From assembly GCF_029632765.1 (NCBI RefSeq), contig NZ_CP121247.1, positions 434,001 through 498,000 on the forward strand: a DNA stretch of 64,000 nucleotides, written 5' to 3'. A program made the position numbers and the translations under genes. This DNA comes from Arcanobacterium wilhelmae. GTDB taxonomy: Bacteria; Actinomycetota; Actinomycetes; Actinomycetales; Actinomycetaceae. The notes beneath the pieces are model-generated. The model had not been told where the DNA came from. It worked only from the letters and a program-made list of their open reading frames with translations, and made no database searches. Below, piece after piece: positions 34,023 to 43,803 of this stretch. The stretch's first letter is position 1. Every line of letters begins with the position of its first letter.

Positions 34023-36008
34023 TTACACGTAGATTCGCGTGGTGTACTCCACCGTGCGGCCCACCGGCATCTTGCGCAACCAGCGCGGCGAAGCCGAGAA
34101 GCGCGAGAGCTGCACGAACAACCAGCGGAAAATATTCGGGAACTTCCCGTGGTGCGGCGCCTGCTCGATCTGCAGATGATGGGCGAACACCATGGCATCC
34201 TCAACCGAGAAATCCGGCACGTTCGCCGGCGTCGGCTCCGGCGCCTCGCGCAGACGCTTCGTGTACAGCTCCAGATCCGCGATCGGATCGCGAGAATCCA
34301 TGAAGCCGTAGGTCACAGTGAGGTGGAAGAAGCCGGGCAACGGGCACGCGATCGGCGAATTCTTCACGCGCTGCTCGGGCGGAACGTGCGCGAGCGCAAC
34401 GGTCTTGACCGCGAGGATTACCACGCGCTCGTGGATCGCGTCGTTGAACTTCGTGTTGATCAGGAGCGGGCGCGGCGTGGAGGTGAACAGCGAGTGTGGA
34501 TAGATCGCCGTGCCGGGAATACGCCAGTGAACGGGCTTCTTGGCAACCTCGTCGAAGTATTCGGCCAGCGGGAGCTCCTGCTCGGTGCGCTGGCGGTACA
34601 CCGCCTGGGAGGTGGTCTTCCACGAGAGCATGATTGTGGACAGGACGATCGCAATGGACACCGGCAGCCAGCCACCGGAGAAGAACTTCACGATATTCGC
34701 CGTCCACAGCGGAATCTCGATCGAAGCCAGTACCAGCCCTGCGAGGGCCGCGACCCAGCGTGGCTTCTTCCAGCCGTAGCGGATCAGCATCACGAGCATC
34801 GCGGACGTGAAGAGGAATTCCGTGGTGACGGCCAGGCCGTAAGCTTCCGAGAGCGATTCGGAGCTGCGGAACGTCACCACAATCACGGCCACCGCGATAT
34901 AGAGCAGGAGGTTCACGGCCGGGATGTAGATGTGGCCGCGCTCCTTCTCCGAGGTGTAGACCACGCGAAGGTGTGGAAGATAGTTGAGATGGATCGCCTG
35001 GTTGACCAGCGCGAACGCGCCGGTGATCACGGCCTGGGAGGCGATGAGCGTGGCGAGGGTTGCGATGACCACCAGTGGGATCGTGGCCCACGTGGGGGCG
35101 AGCAAGAAGAACGGGTTTTCGAGTGCGGCGTTGTCGCCGAGCAGGAGCGCGCCCTGGCCGAGGTAGTTCACCACGAGCGAGGGGAGAACGAGGTAGAGCC
35201 AGGCGTCCTGGATCGGGCGGCGTCCGAAGTGCGAAAGATCAGCGTAGAGGGCCTCCGCGCCGGTAAGCGAGAGGACGATGGCGCCCATCGCAATGAACGC
35301 CACCGTGGGGTGGCCGACGAGGAACTCTGCCGCACGCCACGGGTTGAGTGCGAGGAGGATCCGCGGGTTTGCCACGATGTGTGGCGCGCCGAGAACGGCG
35401 AGCAGTGCGAACCACAGCGCCATAATAGGGGAGAAGTAGGAGGCCACCTGGTGGGTGCCGCGGTACTGGATCGCAAACAGGCCGGTGAGGATCACCAGCG
35501 CGATCGGCACGATATAGGTGGCGATACCGGGAACGGCCACGTCCAGGCCTTCCACTGCCGAGAGCACGGAGATCGCCGGTGTGATCACGGAATCACCGAA
35601 GAACAGCGAGGCGCCAACGATACCGGCCACGGCCGCACCCGCCGAAAGCCGCGACGGCGACTTCACGAACCGGCGCACCAGCGCAGAGAGAGCGAGGATG
35701 CCGCCCTCGCGTCGGTTGTCGGCGCGCAACACCACGCCCACGTACTTCAAGGTCACGAGCGCCACGAGGAACCAGATGATCGCCGACGTTACGCCGATCA
35801 GGTTGTACTCGGTCAGGGAGACGCCGTCGAGCGTGAACACGGCGCGCATCACGTACAGTGGCGAGGTGCCGATGTCGCCGTAGACCACTCCGACGGCGCC
35901 AAAAGCGGCGGCCGCACTGGCCGCCGACGCACTTGGCACGTGACTTGCGTTCTTACGCCCGGCAACAGCGCGGGCGGTTCCTCTGGTTTTTTCCACGAGG
36001 GCAAGCAT
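34023..36008 (-). CDS. kup: Kup-family potassium uptake protein
   Basis: A 661-residue low-affinity K+/H+ symporter of the KUP/HAK family. An Ala/Ser-rich N-terminus is followed by the signature GVVYGDIGTSPLYV (about residues 40-53), then about twelve transmembrane helices (including SLFFGDSVITPAISVLSAVEG and GHPTVAFIAMGAIVLSLTGAEALYADLSHFG) and a cytosolic C-terminal domain of about 190 residues. Length is normal. The ATG follows a closely spaced GGGGG. It is divergent from the M18 aminopeptidase gene with 72 bases between; no c-di-AMP riboswitch is seen in that short gap. Confidence 0.96.
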   Translation of the reverse strand: MLALVEKTRGTARAVAGRKNASHVPSASAASAAAAFGAVGVVYGDIGTSPLYVMRAVFTLDGVSLTEYNLIGVTSAIIWFLVALVTLKYVGVVLRADNRREGGILALSALVRRFVKSPSRLSAGAAVAGIVGASLFFGDSVITPAISVLSAVEGLDVAVPGIATYIVPIALVILTGLFAIQYRGTHQVASYFSPIMALWFALLAVLGAPHIVANPRILLALNPWRAAEFLVGHPTVAFIAMGAIVLSLTGAEALYADLSHFGRRPIQDAWLYLVLPSLVVNYLGQGALLLGDNAALENPFFLLAPTWATIPLVVIATLATLIASQAVITGAFALVNQAIHLNYLPHLRVVYTSEKERGHIYIPAVNLLLYIAVAVIVVTFRSSESLSEAYGLAVTTEFLFTSAMLVMLIRYGWKKPRWVAALAGLVLASIEIPLWTANIVKFFSGGWLPVSIAIVLSTIMLSWKTTSQAVYRQRTEQELPLAEYFDEVAKKPVHWRIPGTAIYPHSLFTSTPRPLLINTKFNDAIHERVVILAVKTVALAHVPPEQRVKNSPIACPLPGFFHLTVTYGFMDSRDPIADLELYTKRLREAPEPTPANVPDFSVEDAMVFAHHLQIEQAPHHGKFPNIFRWLFVQLSRFSASPRWLRKMPVGRTVEYTTRIYV

Positions 36009-36068
36009 AGACCCCCTACGCCTAATTGCAACACCATGAGCCGATTCGTGGAAGTTCGGTGGGGCTTC

Positions 36069-36074
36069 TAGACT
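36069..36074 (+). promoter_or_regulatory. -10 box TAGACT for leaderless start of the aminopeptidase gene
   Basis: TAGACT ends six bases before the ATG at 36081; no ribosome site intervenes. Confidence 0.45.
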
Positions 36075-36080
36075 TGTGGC

Positions 36081-37373
36081 ATGAGTATTTCACTTCCCAC
36101 TGTTGACGCCGGCGCGCGCGAGTTCGCTGCCGGTTTTGCTGATTTCATTACTGCCTCGCCGACCTCTTTCCATGCGGCGGCGAACCTGGCGCAGCTTTTC
36201 GAGGCTGCGGGTTTTGCGCGCCAGGAGGAGAGCGAGGCGTGGGCGGGCGAGCGCAACGGTTTCGCACTTCGCGACGGCGCCGTGATCGCCTGGCGCATCC
36301 CCGAGGGCGCCCAGCCGGGCACGGGCGTGAGGATTGTGGGTTCGCATACGGATTCGCCGTCGTTCAAGGTCAAGCCGAATTCGACGTCGACGTCGGTGGG
36401 GTACGACCAGGTGAACGTTGAGGTTTACGGCGGCCCGCTGCTGAATTCGTGGTTGAATCGCGATCTGGGGATCGCGGGCCGCGTGGTGACCTTGGACGGC
36501 GAAGAGCACCTGGTGAAAACTCCGGCGATCATGACGATCCCGCAGGTTGCCCCGCATCTGGACCGCTCGGTGAATAAGGAGCTGAAGCTGTCGGCTCAAA
36601 AGGATTACCACCCGATCTGGACCACGGGTGAGGGCGAGCTGATGGAGATCATCGCGCAGAATGCGGGCGTGGAAGCGGATCGCATCGCCGCTGTGGATCT
36701 GTTCGCTTACGATACGGCTGCTCCGCAGATGTTTGGCGGCGCTGAGGGTACTGATTTCTTTGCGGCTGGCCGCCAGGATAACCTGACGTCCGTTTTCTCC
36801 TCGCTCGTTGCGTTCCTCGATCCGAGCATTGAGCTGGGTGAGGATATTCAGGTGTTCGCTGCGTTTAATCACGAGGAGATTGGCTCGGATACGTACTCGG
36901 GTGCGGCTGGCTCGTTCCTTGAGGCGATTTTGCGCCGCATGGCCGAGGGCCTGTTTGGCTCGGGTGCGGAGGCATTCGAGCGGATGCTCGCGAACTCGTC
37001 GGTGGTGAGCGCCGACGCCGGGCACGCGATTAACCCGAACAAGCCCGAGCTTCACGATCCAGCTCACCAGCCGGTGCTCGGTGGCGGCCCGCTGTTGAAG
37101 ATCAACGCGCGCGGTGCGTACGCAACGGACGCCCCGACGTCGGCGATGTTCTTCCGTGCGGCCGCGGGTGCGCACGTGGCGGTGCAGGAGATCGTGTCGA
37201 ATAACGATGTGCCGTCGGGCACCACGATCGGCCCGATCACGGTGACCCGCCTCGGTATCCCGACTGTGGATTGTGGCGTGCCGCTGCTGTCGATGCATTC
37301 GGTGCGCGAGATCTCGGCCCCGGCGGATCTGATCGCCCTGGCGAAGCTGCTCAAGGCCTACCTCGAGGATTAA
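36081..37373 (+). CDS. apeB: M18 family aspartyl/general aminopeptidase
   Basis: A 430-residue dinuclear zinc aminopeptidase removing N-terminal residues, typically acidic ones, in the cytosol. The metal-site signatures of M18 are present: VGSHTDSPSFKVKP (about 90-103), GRQDNLTSVF (the bridging Asp), FNHEEIGSDTYSGAAGSF (the general base Glu pair) and the C-terminal LLSMHSVREI with the last histidine ligand. Length matches the bacterial family. A -10 box six bases before ATG suggests a leaderless transcript. Terminated by a strong hairpin shared with lipA. Confidence 0.95.
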   Translation: MSISLPTVDAGAREFAAGFADFITASPTSFHAAANLAQLFEAAGFARQEESEAWAGERNGFALRDGAVIAWRIPEGAQPGTGVRIVGSHTDSPSFKVKPNSTSTSVGYDQVNVEVYGGPLLNSWLNRDLGIAGRVVTLDGEEHLVKTPAIMTIPQVAPHLDRSVNKELKLSAQKDYHPIWTTGEGELMEIIAQNAGVEADRIAAVDLFAYDTAAPQMFGGAEGTDFFAAGRQDNLTSVFSSLVAFLDPSIELGEDIQVFAAFNHEEIGSDTYSGAAGSFLEAILRRMAEGLFGSGAEAFERMLANSSVVSADAGHAINPNKPELHDPAHQPVLGGGPLLKINARGAYATDAPTSAMFFRAAAGAHVAVQEIVSNNDVPSGTTIGPITVTRLGIPTVDCGVPLLSMHSVREISAPADLIALAKLLKAYLED

Positions 37374-37388
37374 TCGCCTCAGACATGA

Positions 37389-37429
37389 GCGTGGAGGGGA
37401 CAAACCGAAAAGGTTTGTCCCCTCCACGC
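37389..37429. terminator. Bidirectional terminator between apeB and lipA
   Basis: A perfect 18-bp stem (37389-37406 with 37412-37429) with a five-base A-rich loop, between convergent stop codons. Confidence 0.8.
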
Positions 37430-37439
37430 CTCTATTCAT

Positions 37440-38504
37440 TCACTCAGCCGAGCGTTCGAGGATCGAGCTGGCCTCCTGGTAGGCGGCCATGTCGGTGGTG
37501 CCGATGCCTTGGAAGCGCTCAGGGATCTCGAGGCCCTTATGCTTCATTGCGCGGGCCCACAGTGCGCCCGAACGGTACGAGGAGCGCACGAGCGGGCCGG
37601 CCATAATGCCAGCGAAGCCCATCTCGTAGCCGATCTCGGAATACTCCACGAACTCCTCGGGCTTCACCCAGCGGTCGATCGGGTGGTGGAGCGGGGAGGG
37701 GCGCAGGTACTGGGTGATCGTAAGCAGATCACAACCGGCGTTGCGAAGATCGTGCATTGTGGCGATCACTTCGTCGCGTGTTTCGCCCATGCCGAGGATC
37801 AGGTTGGATTTGGTGATGAGCCCGGATTCCGCAGCGAACGTGATCAGATCGAGTGAGCGCTCGTAACGGAACGCGGGGCGGATCTTCTTGAAGATGCGCG
37901 GCACGGTTTCGAGGTTGTGTGCGAGCACTTCGGGCTTCGCGTCGAACACCTGCTTGAGGGCGGGCGCGCCGCCGCGCATGTCGTCGATCAAGAGCTCGAC
38001 GCCGGTTTGCGGGCTCATCTGGTGGATCAGGCGCGTCGTTTCCGCGTAGAGCCAGGAGGCACCGTCTTCCAGATCATCGCGGGTCACACCCGTGATCGTG
38101 GTGTAGTTGAGGTTCATTTCCTTCACCGACTGCGCCACACGCAGCGGCTCGCCACGATCGTAGGTATCTGGGCGGCCGGTTTTGATGAAGCAGAAATCGC
38201 AGCGGCGGGTGCACGTATCGCCGCCGATGAGGAAGGATGCTTCGCGCGATTCCCAGCATTCGTAAATGTTGGGGCAGTTCGCCTCGGCACACACGGTGTG
38301 TAGCGAGGCGCCGTTCACGCGCGAGCGCATGTCCTCATACTCGCTGCCCACGGTGGCCTTGGTTTTCAGCCAGGCCGGACGATCGTGCTCGATCGGGGTT
38401 GCCGAGTTCTTTTCCTCGATGCGCAGCAGACGCCGGGAGCCCGGGTTGATGCGCTCGTTGGACATGTGGTGGGTGCCGCCGATGGGGGCTGGGGTGGTGG
38501 TCAT
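37440..38504 (-). CDS. lipA: Lipoyl synthase
   Basis: A 354-residue radical-SAM enzyme that inserts two sulfurs into protein-bound octanoate. The auxiliary cluster cysteines Cys72, Cys77 and Cys83 ([12 protein letters not shown]) and the radical-SAM cysteines Cys98, Cys102 and Cys105 (CTRRCDFC) are all present, as is the C-terminal RSSYR motif that binds the auxiliary cluster. The start ATG at 38504 follows AAAGGA and overlaps the lipB stop by four bases; eight upstream codons are excluded. Functions downstream of LipB in the same two-gene operon. Confidence 0.97.
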   Translation of the reverse strand: MTTTPAPIGGTHHMSNERINPGSRRLLRIEEKNSATPIEHDRPAWLKTKATVGSEYEDMRSRVNGASLHTVCAEANCPNIYECWESREASFLIGGDTCTRRCDFCFIKTGRPDTYDRGEPLRVAQSVKEMNLNYTTITGVTRDDLEDGASWLYAETTRLIHQMSPQTGVELLIDDMRGGAPALKQVFDAKPEVLAHNLETVPRIFKKIRPAFRYERSLDLITFAAESGLITKSNLILGMGETRDEVIATMHDLRNAGCDLLTITQYLRPSPLHHPIDRWVKPEEFVEYSEIGYEMGFAGIMAGPLVRSSYRSGALWARAMKHKGLEIPERFQGIGTTDMAAYQEASSILERSAE

Positions 38505-39259
38505 TTTGCGTCCTTTCGGGGGTGCCACGCGACACCCGTGTTCTGGGGCAGAGTGTTTGCGTGGGCTGCAACTTCTTCGAGAAGTGGCGCGACGTCGTCG
38601 TGCACCAATTCGAGGTTGTTACGGCCTTCGCGGCGGAAACGCTGGTAGGCGTTCGCAAGATACGGGATGAGGAGGCGGGCAACTTTCTCCAGGGAGTAGC
38701 TGTAGCCTTCTTGGGCGAGGGTGGCGACGCCGGCGTCGGCGAGCCCGCACGGGATCACCTGCATGAAGCGCTCGAGATCCGTGGTGACGTTGAACGCCAT
38801 GCCGTGCATCGTGGTGTCGGAAGCGAACTTGATGCCGATGGCGCACAGCTTGCGATCAATGTCGCCGTCGCGAACGATCCACACGCCGCTGCGGCCCTCC
38901 ACCTGTGTGGTTTCGAGGCCGATGAATCGCATCGCCTCGATGAGCGCCTCTTCAGTGCCGCGAACGAACGCCACCACGTCTTTCGGGGGAGTGACGGCGA
39001 TGATCGGGTAGATCACCAGCTGGCCCGGACCGTGGTAGGTGACCGAGCCGCCGCGATCCATCGCGATGACCGGTATCTCACTATTTGGAATGTCCTGCGG
39101 CTGTGTGCGACGCCCCGCAGTGTACGTATCTTTCGCCTCCCAGACGATGAACGTATCCTCGCGCTCGCCCGCCGCCACCTGCTGATGCAAATGGCGCTGT
39201 AGTGCGTCTACAGCCATGTAATCCTGTGGCCCTCGATCGAGCAGATTCACAATATGCAC
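38501..39259 (-). CDS. lipB: Octanoyl-[acyl-carrier-protein]:protein octanoyltransferase
   Basis: A 252-residue enzyme moving octanoate from ACP to lipoyl domains. The catalytic pair is Cys171 ([10 protein letters not shown]) and Lys144 (AIGIKFA); [18 protein letters not shown] (69-86) is the family signature. The GTG start is six bases after TAGGCT, a -10-like box, so the message is probably leaderless. The C-terminal tail after about residue 225 ([13 protein letters not shown]...) is longer than in short family members. First gene of lipB-lipA, coupled by an ATGA overlap. Confidence 0.95.
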   Translation of the reverse strand: MHIVNLLDRGPQDYMAVDALQRHLHQQVAAGEREDTFIVWEAKDTYTAGRRTQPQDIPNSEIPVIAMDRGGSVTYHGPGQLVIYPIIAVTPPKDVVAFVRGTEEALIEAMRFIGLETTQVEGRSGVWIVRDGDIDRKLCAIGIKFASDTTMHGMAFNVTTDLERFMQVIPCGLADAGVATLAQEGYSYSLEKVARLLIPYLANAYQRFRREGRNNLELVHDDVAPLLEEVAAHANTLPQNTGVAWHPRKDAK

Positions 39260-39265
39260 GCGTTC

Positions 39266-39271
39266 AGCCTA
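39266..39271 (-). promoter_or_regulatory. -10 box TAGGCT for leaderless lipB
   Basis: On the minus strand TAGGCT ends six bases before the GTG start; the nearest purine-rich run is about 15 bases from the start, too far for ribosome binding. Confidence 0.4.
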
Positions 39272-39548
39272 TTCCTTTAGTCCTAGGTATTCGAGGTGGG
39301 AAAGTGTGAGCCTGACCAATCCGGAGTTGCTTCACTGCCAGCGGAAAACTAGGCTGTAAAGGTCCTGTATCGCATTTTCATGCACAGATATGGATACGGA
39401 ACGCGAGGTGGAAACGAACGGGGAAACCGCCTCGCGCCGGGTGGAGATCAGCGGTGTTGCCGTAGTATTTCCACATAAATTGCACCCATCGGAAGTGGGC
39501 GATCCTCGCGGGGCCGCGCATTTCCTTCCCCGAGTCAGGAAGCCTCGC

Positions 39549-40556
39549 ATGCTGAGATACCTTTTGCGGCGAATCGCGAATTACGTGTTGTTGCTGTTCA
39601 TGGCAACAACGATGGCGTACTTCATCGCCGGCACACAGTTGAATCCACGAGCTAAGCTCATTCAGGAGCGTTTGTCGTCTGGAAAGAATCAGACGCGCGC
39701 TGAGATTGAGGCGTCGGTTGATCGTCTCCTCAACGGATACAACATCAACCCGAATACCTCTATTTTCGAGCGTTACTGGAACTGGCTCAAGAACGTTGTG
39801 TTCCATTTTGATTGGGGCTACGCTCCCGATGGTTCGCATGTGAATACGGAGATCGCAAACCGTGTGCCACTTTCGTTGCAGCTCGTCTTTCTCGGATTCT
39901 TCATCGGTATCTTCGTTGGCGTGGCACTCGGTGCGTATTCCGCGGTGAAGCAGTACTCGGCATTCGATCGCGTGACCACCTTTATCGTCATGCTCTTGAT
40001 CTCGACTCCGAGTATCGTGTTGGCGATCCTCTTGCAGATGCTCACCATCAAAATGAACCAGACGCTCGGCACGGATCTGTCATTCTCGGGGCCATACTCC
40101 GTGCCTCAACCTGATGGCACTTTCGCAGCCCTCATGGATCGCCTTGAACACCTTTTGCTTCCCACGATTGCGATGTCCCTCGGCGGTATCGCTGTCTATT
40201 CGCGCTACCAGCGCAACCTCATGCTGGACACCCTCGGCGCGGATTATGTGCGCACGGCCCGTGCGAAGGGCCTGCGGTTCGCGAAGGCCGTTCGCCTTCA
40301 CGCGCTTCGCACCTCCTTGATCCCGGTTGCTACCTACTTCGCGTTCGGCATTGCGGGCCTGATTACGGGTGCTGCTATTACCGAGCAGATTTTCGGCTGG
40401 CAAGGCATGGGTATCTACGCAATTAACACCATCCAGCTGATGGACATCAACGGAACGGTTTCCGTTGTGGCATTTGGCGGCGCGTGTACGCTCACGGGTG
40501 CACTGCTCTCCGACATGTTGATTGCAGCCATCGATCCGCGAGTGCGAGTGGGGTAA
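39549..40556 (+). CDS. oppB: Oligopeptide ABC transporter permease OppB
   Basis: A 335-residue inner-membrane permease with six helices. The conserved N-terminus MLRYLLRRIANYVLLLFMATTMAYF and the EAA-type loop ADYVRTARAKGL near residue 236 place it in the DppB/OppB group; GLITGAAITEQIFGW is typical of the penultimate helix. The ATG follows AGGAAGC; the longer upstream frame lies in the intergenic gap from lipB and is excluded. First gene of an oppB-oppC-oppDF-oppA cluster that imports peptides; the 289-base gap before it shows no other feature. Confidence 0.93.
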   Translation: MLRYLLRRIANYVLLLFMATTMAYFIAGTQLNPRAKLIQERLSSGKNQTRAEIEASVDRLLNGYNINPNTSIFERYWNWLKNVVFHFDWGYAPDGSHVNTEIANRVPLSLQLVFLGFFIGIFVGVALGAYSAVKQYSAFDRVTTFIVMLLISTPSIVLAILLQMLTIKMNQTLGTDLSFSGPYSVPQPDGTFAALMDRLEHLLLPTIAMSLGGIAVYSRYQRNLMLDTLGADYVRTARAKGLRFAKAVRLHALRTSLIPVATYFAFGIAGLITGAAITEQIFGWQGMGIYAINTIQLMDINGTVSVVAFGGACTLTGALLSDMLIAAIDPRVRVG

Positions 40557-40560
40557 GACA

Positions 40561-41514
40561 ATGAGCAACATGATGCAAACTAGCCAAGTCGCCGAAGTGA
40601 AGGCGGCCCTCAGTAAGCAGAGCGAGGAGCGCGCGAAGAACGATAAGCGCTACACTCGCAACCAGCTGATCCGCCGTCGCTTCCTGCGTTCGAAGTCTGC
40701 AGTCGGCGGCCTGATCGGTCTCGTTATTATTATTCTCGCTGCGATTGTGGTTCCCTACGTTCTTCCCTGGAGCTACGATGTGGCGGACGATCTGAACTTC
40801 CTCACCGAGCCAGGTATTGGCGGCCACGTCTTTGGCACTAACCAGGGCGGTTATGACATGCTGGCCGTCACGATGGAGGGCCTGCGCAAGTCGCTGATGA
40901 TCGGTTTCGCAGTGGCTGCGGTCCAGGTGTTTATCGCGGCCATCGTGGGTGCGTCGATCGCCTACTTTGGTGGTTGGGCCGACAAGGTTGGCACCTGGGT
41001 GATTGATCTTTTGCTCGTTCTGCCGAGCTTCCTGATGATCGCTGTGATCTCGCAACGTTTTGCGGGTTCGAAATCGTCAACGCTCCTACTGATTATTTTG
41101 CTGGCGGTCTTCTCGTGGATGTTGACGGCGCGAGTGGTGCGCGCGCTGACGATGTCGATCAAAAACCTCGATTACGTACATGCGGCAAAGTACATGTCGG
41201 TTCCCTCGTTCGTGGTGATCGTGAAGCACATCTTGCCGAATATTTCCTCGCTTCTCATTATTGATTTCACCCTGTCTGTTGCGGGCGCTGTTCTTTCCGA
41301 GACCAGCCTTTCCTTCTTCGGTTTTGGCGTTCAAAAGCCGGAAGTTTCACTCGGTTCGCTCATTGGTGATGCTCAGACCTCCGCACTGACCCAGCCGTGG
41401 CTGTTCTTGCCACCGGCAGGTGCGCTGGTTCTTATGCTGCTGTGTGTGAACTTCGTTGGCGATGGCCTGCGCGACGCTATTGATCCCAGCTCGAAGTCTG
41501 GAGGAGACGCATGA
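40561..41514 (+). CDS. oppC: Oligopeptide ABC transporter permease OppC
   Basis: A 317-residue permease with a cytosolic N-terminal segment of about 45 residues, then six helices. The OppC N-terminal pattern (NQLIRRRFLRSKSAVGGLIGLVIIILAAIVVPY) and EAA-like loop NLDYVHAAKYMSVPSF are visible, as is the motif LSETSLSFFGFGVQKPEVSLGSLI. The ATG lies four bases after oppB's stop region, and its own stop overlaps the next start by four bases (ATGA). Forms the channel with OppB. Confidence 0.93.
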   Translation: MSNMMQTSQVAEVKAALSKQSEERAKNDKRYTRNQLIRRRFLRSKSAVGGLIGLVIIILAAIVVPYVLPWSYDVADDLNFLTEPGIGGHVFGTNQGGYDMLAVTMEGLRKSLMIGFAVAAVQVFIAAIVGASIAYFGGWADKVGTWVIDLLLVLPSFLMIAVISQRFAGSKSSTLLLIILLAVFSWMLTARVVRALTMSIKNLDYVHAAKYMSVPSFVVIVKHILPNISSLLIIDFTLSVAGAVLSETSLSFFGFGVQKPEVSLGSLIGDAQTSALTQPWLFLPPAGALVLMLLCVNFVGDGLRDAIDPSSKSGGDA

Positions 41515-43634
41515 GCAAGAAAGAAACTCAAGAGTTTGAATCTGCTGAACTGCCCGTGGCGAAGCCTGGCGTTCCGGTGGTTGAGGTCACCGATCTCCAT
41601 GTGAACTTCCCGTCCGAGAACGGCGTGGTCCATGCCGTTCGTGGCGTGAATTTCTCCGTGAACTCCGGTGAAGTGATGGCGCTCGTGGGCGAATCGGGAT
41701 CCGGTAAGTCTGTTACTTCGATGTCGATCATGGGTCTGTTGGACCCTTCTGCACGGCTTTCGGGCTCCGTGAAGGTACACGGCACTGAAATCCTTGGGCG
41801 CGGTGATCGCTACCTTTCGGATATTCGTGGAAAGACCATTGCGATGGTGTTCCAGGATCCGCTTTCTGCGCTCACCCCGGTGTACTCCATCGGCGACCAA
41901 ATTGTTGAAGCGCTCATGATTCATCAGCAGATGGATAAAACGGCAGCATACGAGCGTGCAGTTGAGCTTTTGAAGATCGTGGGAATCCCGAACCCAGAGA
42001 TCCGTGTGAAGGCATTCCCGCACGAGTTCTCGGGCGGTATGCGCCAGCGTGCGATGATTGCGATGGCCATCGCCAACGATCCGGATCTGATCATCGCCGA
42101 TGAGCCGACCACAGCTCTGGACGTGACCATCCAGGCCCAGATCCTGGACGTGCTTCGCAAGGCACAGAATGAGACTGGCGCGGCGATTATTATGATCACC
42201 CACGATCTTGGTGTGGTTGCTGGCATTGCCGATAAGGTTGCCGTGATGTACGCGGGCCGTATCGTGGAAAAGGGCGATGTGTCCGAAATCTTCCACCATT
42301 CGGCAATGCCGTACACGATCGGCCTTCTCGGCTCGCTTCCTCGTTTGGATTCAAAGAAGGAATACCAGCTTGCGTCGGTTGAAGGTAATCCGCCGTCGAT
42401 GCTCGTTGAGCCCACGGGCTGTCCGTTCGCGGCGCGTTGCCCCGTGGCAAAGCTTGAGTGTCTCGAGGGTGAACCGGATCTGAAGGGCGTTCGTTCGGCT
42501 TCGGATCAGCCACACGAGGTGGCGTGTATCCGCGCGGACGAAATTCGCCACGAGGATTCGCACTACACCGATATTTACCCACGCCCGGAGGTTCTGCCTG
42601 CGCCGTTTGCAACTCCTCGTGAGGAGCGTGAGCAGGTGCTCAAGGTGGAGAACCTGCGCAAGTACTTCCCGCTAATGAAGGGCGCGGTGTTCCGCCGTGA
42701 GGTGGGCAAGGTTCACGCCGTCGATGGGGTTTCATTCGATATTCGCGTTGGTGAAACGCTTGGACTCGTTGGCGAGTCCGGCTCGGGTAAGACCACCACA
42801 CTGATGGAGGTGCTCAACCTCGTCAAGCCGCAGGATGGCACAATCGTGGTGCTGGGCGAAGATACCTCTGGGCTGGGGAAGGCCGATCGTAAGCGTTTGC
42901 GCAAGGATCTCCAGGTGGTGTTCCAGGATCCGATGGCATCGCTTGATCCGCGCATGCCGATTTTCGATATCCTCGCGGAGCCGCTGAAGTACAACGGTTA
43001 CTCGAAGGATCAGATTGAGGGCCGCGTGAAGGAACTCATGGCCATGGTGGGCCTCGAGCCCGCGCACGTCAACCGGTATCCACGTAACTTCTCGGGTGGC
43101 CAGAAGCAGCGTATCGGTATTGCTCGCGCGCTTGCTCTCGAGCCGAAGCTGATCGTGCTTGATGAGCCGGTCTCGGCGCTTGACGTGTCGATTCAGGCTG
43201 GCGTGATCAACCTACTCGACGAACTGCGTTCGAAGCTCGGCCTATCCTACCTGTTCATTGCTCACGATCTGTCCGTGATCCGCCACATCGCGGATCGCGT
43301 GGCCGTGATGTATCTGGGCAAGATCGTGGAGATCGGCGATGTGGATTCGGTGTTCGATGATCCAGAGCATCCGTATACGCAGGCCCTGCTTTCGGCGATC
43401 CCGATTCCGAACCCGGAAAAGGAGCGTACTCGTGAGCGAATCTTGCTGGAAGGGGATCTCCCCTCGCCGGCAAACCCGCCCACAGGTTGCCGTTTCGTCA
43501 CCCGCTGTCCACTATATGAGACACTTTCTCCGGACCAGAAGGAACGTTGCGAAGGTCAGCATCCAGGATTCGAAAATCTTGGAAAAGACCATGAAGTGGC
43601 GTGTTATTACCATCGTCCGCTAAAGGTTTTCTGA
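41511..43634 (+). CDS. oppDF: Fused dual ATP-binding protein OppD-OppF
   Basis: A 707-residue protein carrying two complete ABC ATPase domains, replacing separate OppD and OppF. Domain 1 (about 20-350): Walker A GESGSGKS, signature FSGGMRQRAMIA, Walker B LIIADEPTTALD, and the OppD C-terminal cysteine motif GCPFAARCP. Domain 2 (about 365-705): Walker A GESGSGKT, signature FSGGQKQRIGIA, Walker B LIVLDEPVSALD, and TGCRFVTRCP. The cysteine motifs bind an iron-sulfur cluster in some relatives. Both domains look active. Energises peptide uptake with OppB/OppC. Confidence 0.95.
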   Translation: MSKKETQEFESAELPVAKPGVPVVEVTDLHVNFPSENGVVHAVRGVNFSVNSGEVMALVGESGSGKSVTSMSIMGLLDPSARLSGSVKVHGTEILGRGDRYLSDIRGKTIAMVFQDPLSALTPVYSIGDQIVEALMIHQQMDKTAAYERAVELLKIVGIPNPEIRVKAFPHEFSGGMRQRAMIAMAIANDPDLIIADEPTTALDVTIQAQILDVLRKAQNETGAAIIMITHDLGVVAGIADKVAVMYAGRIVEKGDVSEIFHHSAMPYTIGLLGSLPRLDSKKEYQLASVEGNPPSMLVEPTGCPFAARCPVAKLECLEGEPDLKGVRSASDQPHEVACIRADEIRHEDSHYTDIYPRPEVLPAPFATPREEREQVLKVENLRKYFPLMKGAVFRREVGKVHAVDGVSFDIRVGETLGLVGESGSGKTTTLMEVLNLVKPQDGTIVVLGEDTSGLGKADRKRLRKDLQVVFQDPMASLDPRMPIFDILAEPLKYNGYSKDQIEGRVKELMAMVGLEPAHVNRYPRNFSGGQKQRIGIARALALEPKLIVLDEPVSALDVSIQAGVINLLDELRSKLGLSYLFIAHDLSVIRHIADRVAVMYLGKIVEIGDVDSVFDDPEHPYTQALLSAIPIPNPEKERTRERILLEGDLPSPANPPTGCRFVTRCPLYETLSPDQKERCEGQHPGFENLGKDHEVACYYHRPLKVF

Positions 43635-43647
43635 TCATAAATATGCA

Positions 43648-43722
43648 CCGAAGAGTTTCCACATTCTGAACAGACGCTCCAAGCGAGAGTTTCGTTTGAT
43701 AAAGTTCGTGGAAACTCTTCGG
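43648..43722 (+). promoter_or_regulatory. 15-bp inverted repeat with long loop between oppDF and oppA
   Basis: CCGAAGAGTTTCCAC (43648-43662) is perfectly inverted at 43708-43722, with TATGCA/TGCATA outside the arms. The 45-base loop is A/T-rich and contains a smaller echo of the arm. It could be a weak terminator/attenuator separating oppDF from the highly expressed binding protein, or a DNA operator. Confidence 0.5.
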
Positions 43723-43803
43723 CGTATGCACAACTGAAGGTTTCCGCTTTCCGGTATCCCGGGTAGGGGAGTTCGATGAAAGTCCTAAAGGAGGACCAAG
43801 AAT

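Noticed and set aside
33756-36071. 771-codon plus-strand frame across kup
   Set aside because: Antisense to a complete Kup transporter; Arg/Glu/His-rich shadow translation with no domain.
36009-36080. c-di-AMP (ydaO-type) riboswitch before kup
   Set aside because: The divergent gap is only 72 bases, too short for this riboswitch and without its conserved boxes.
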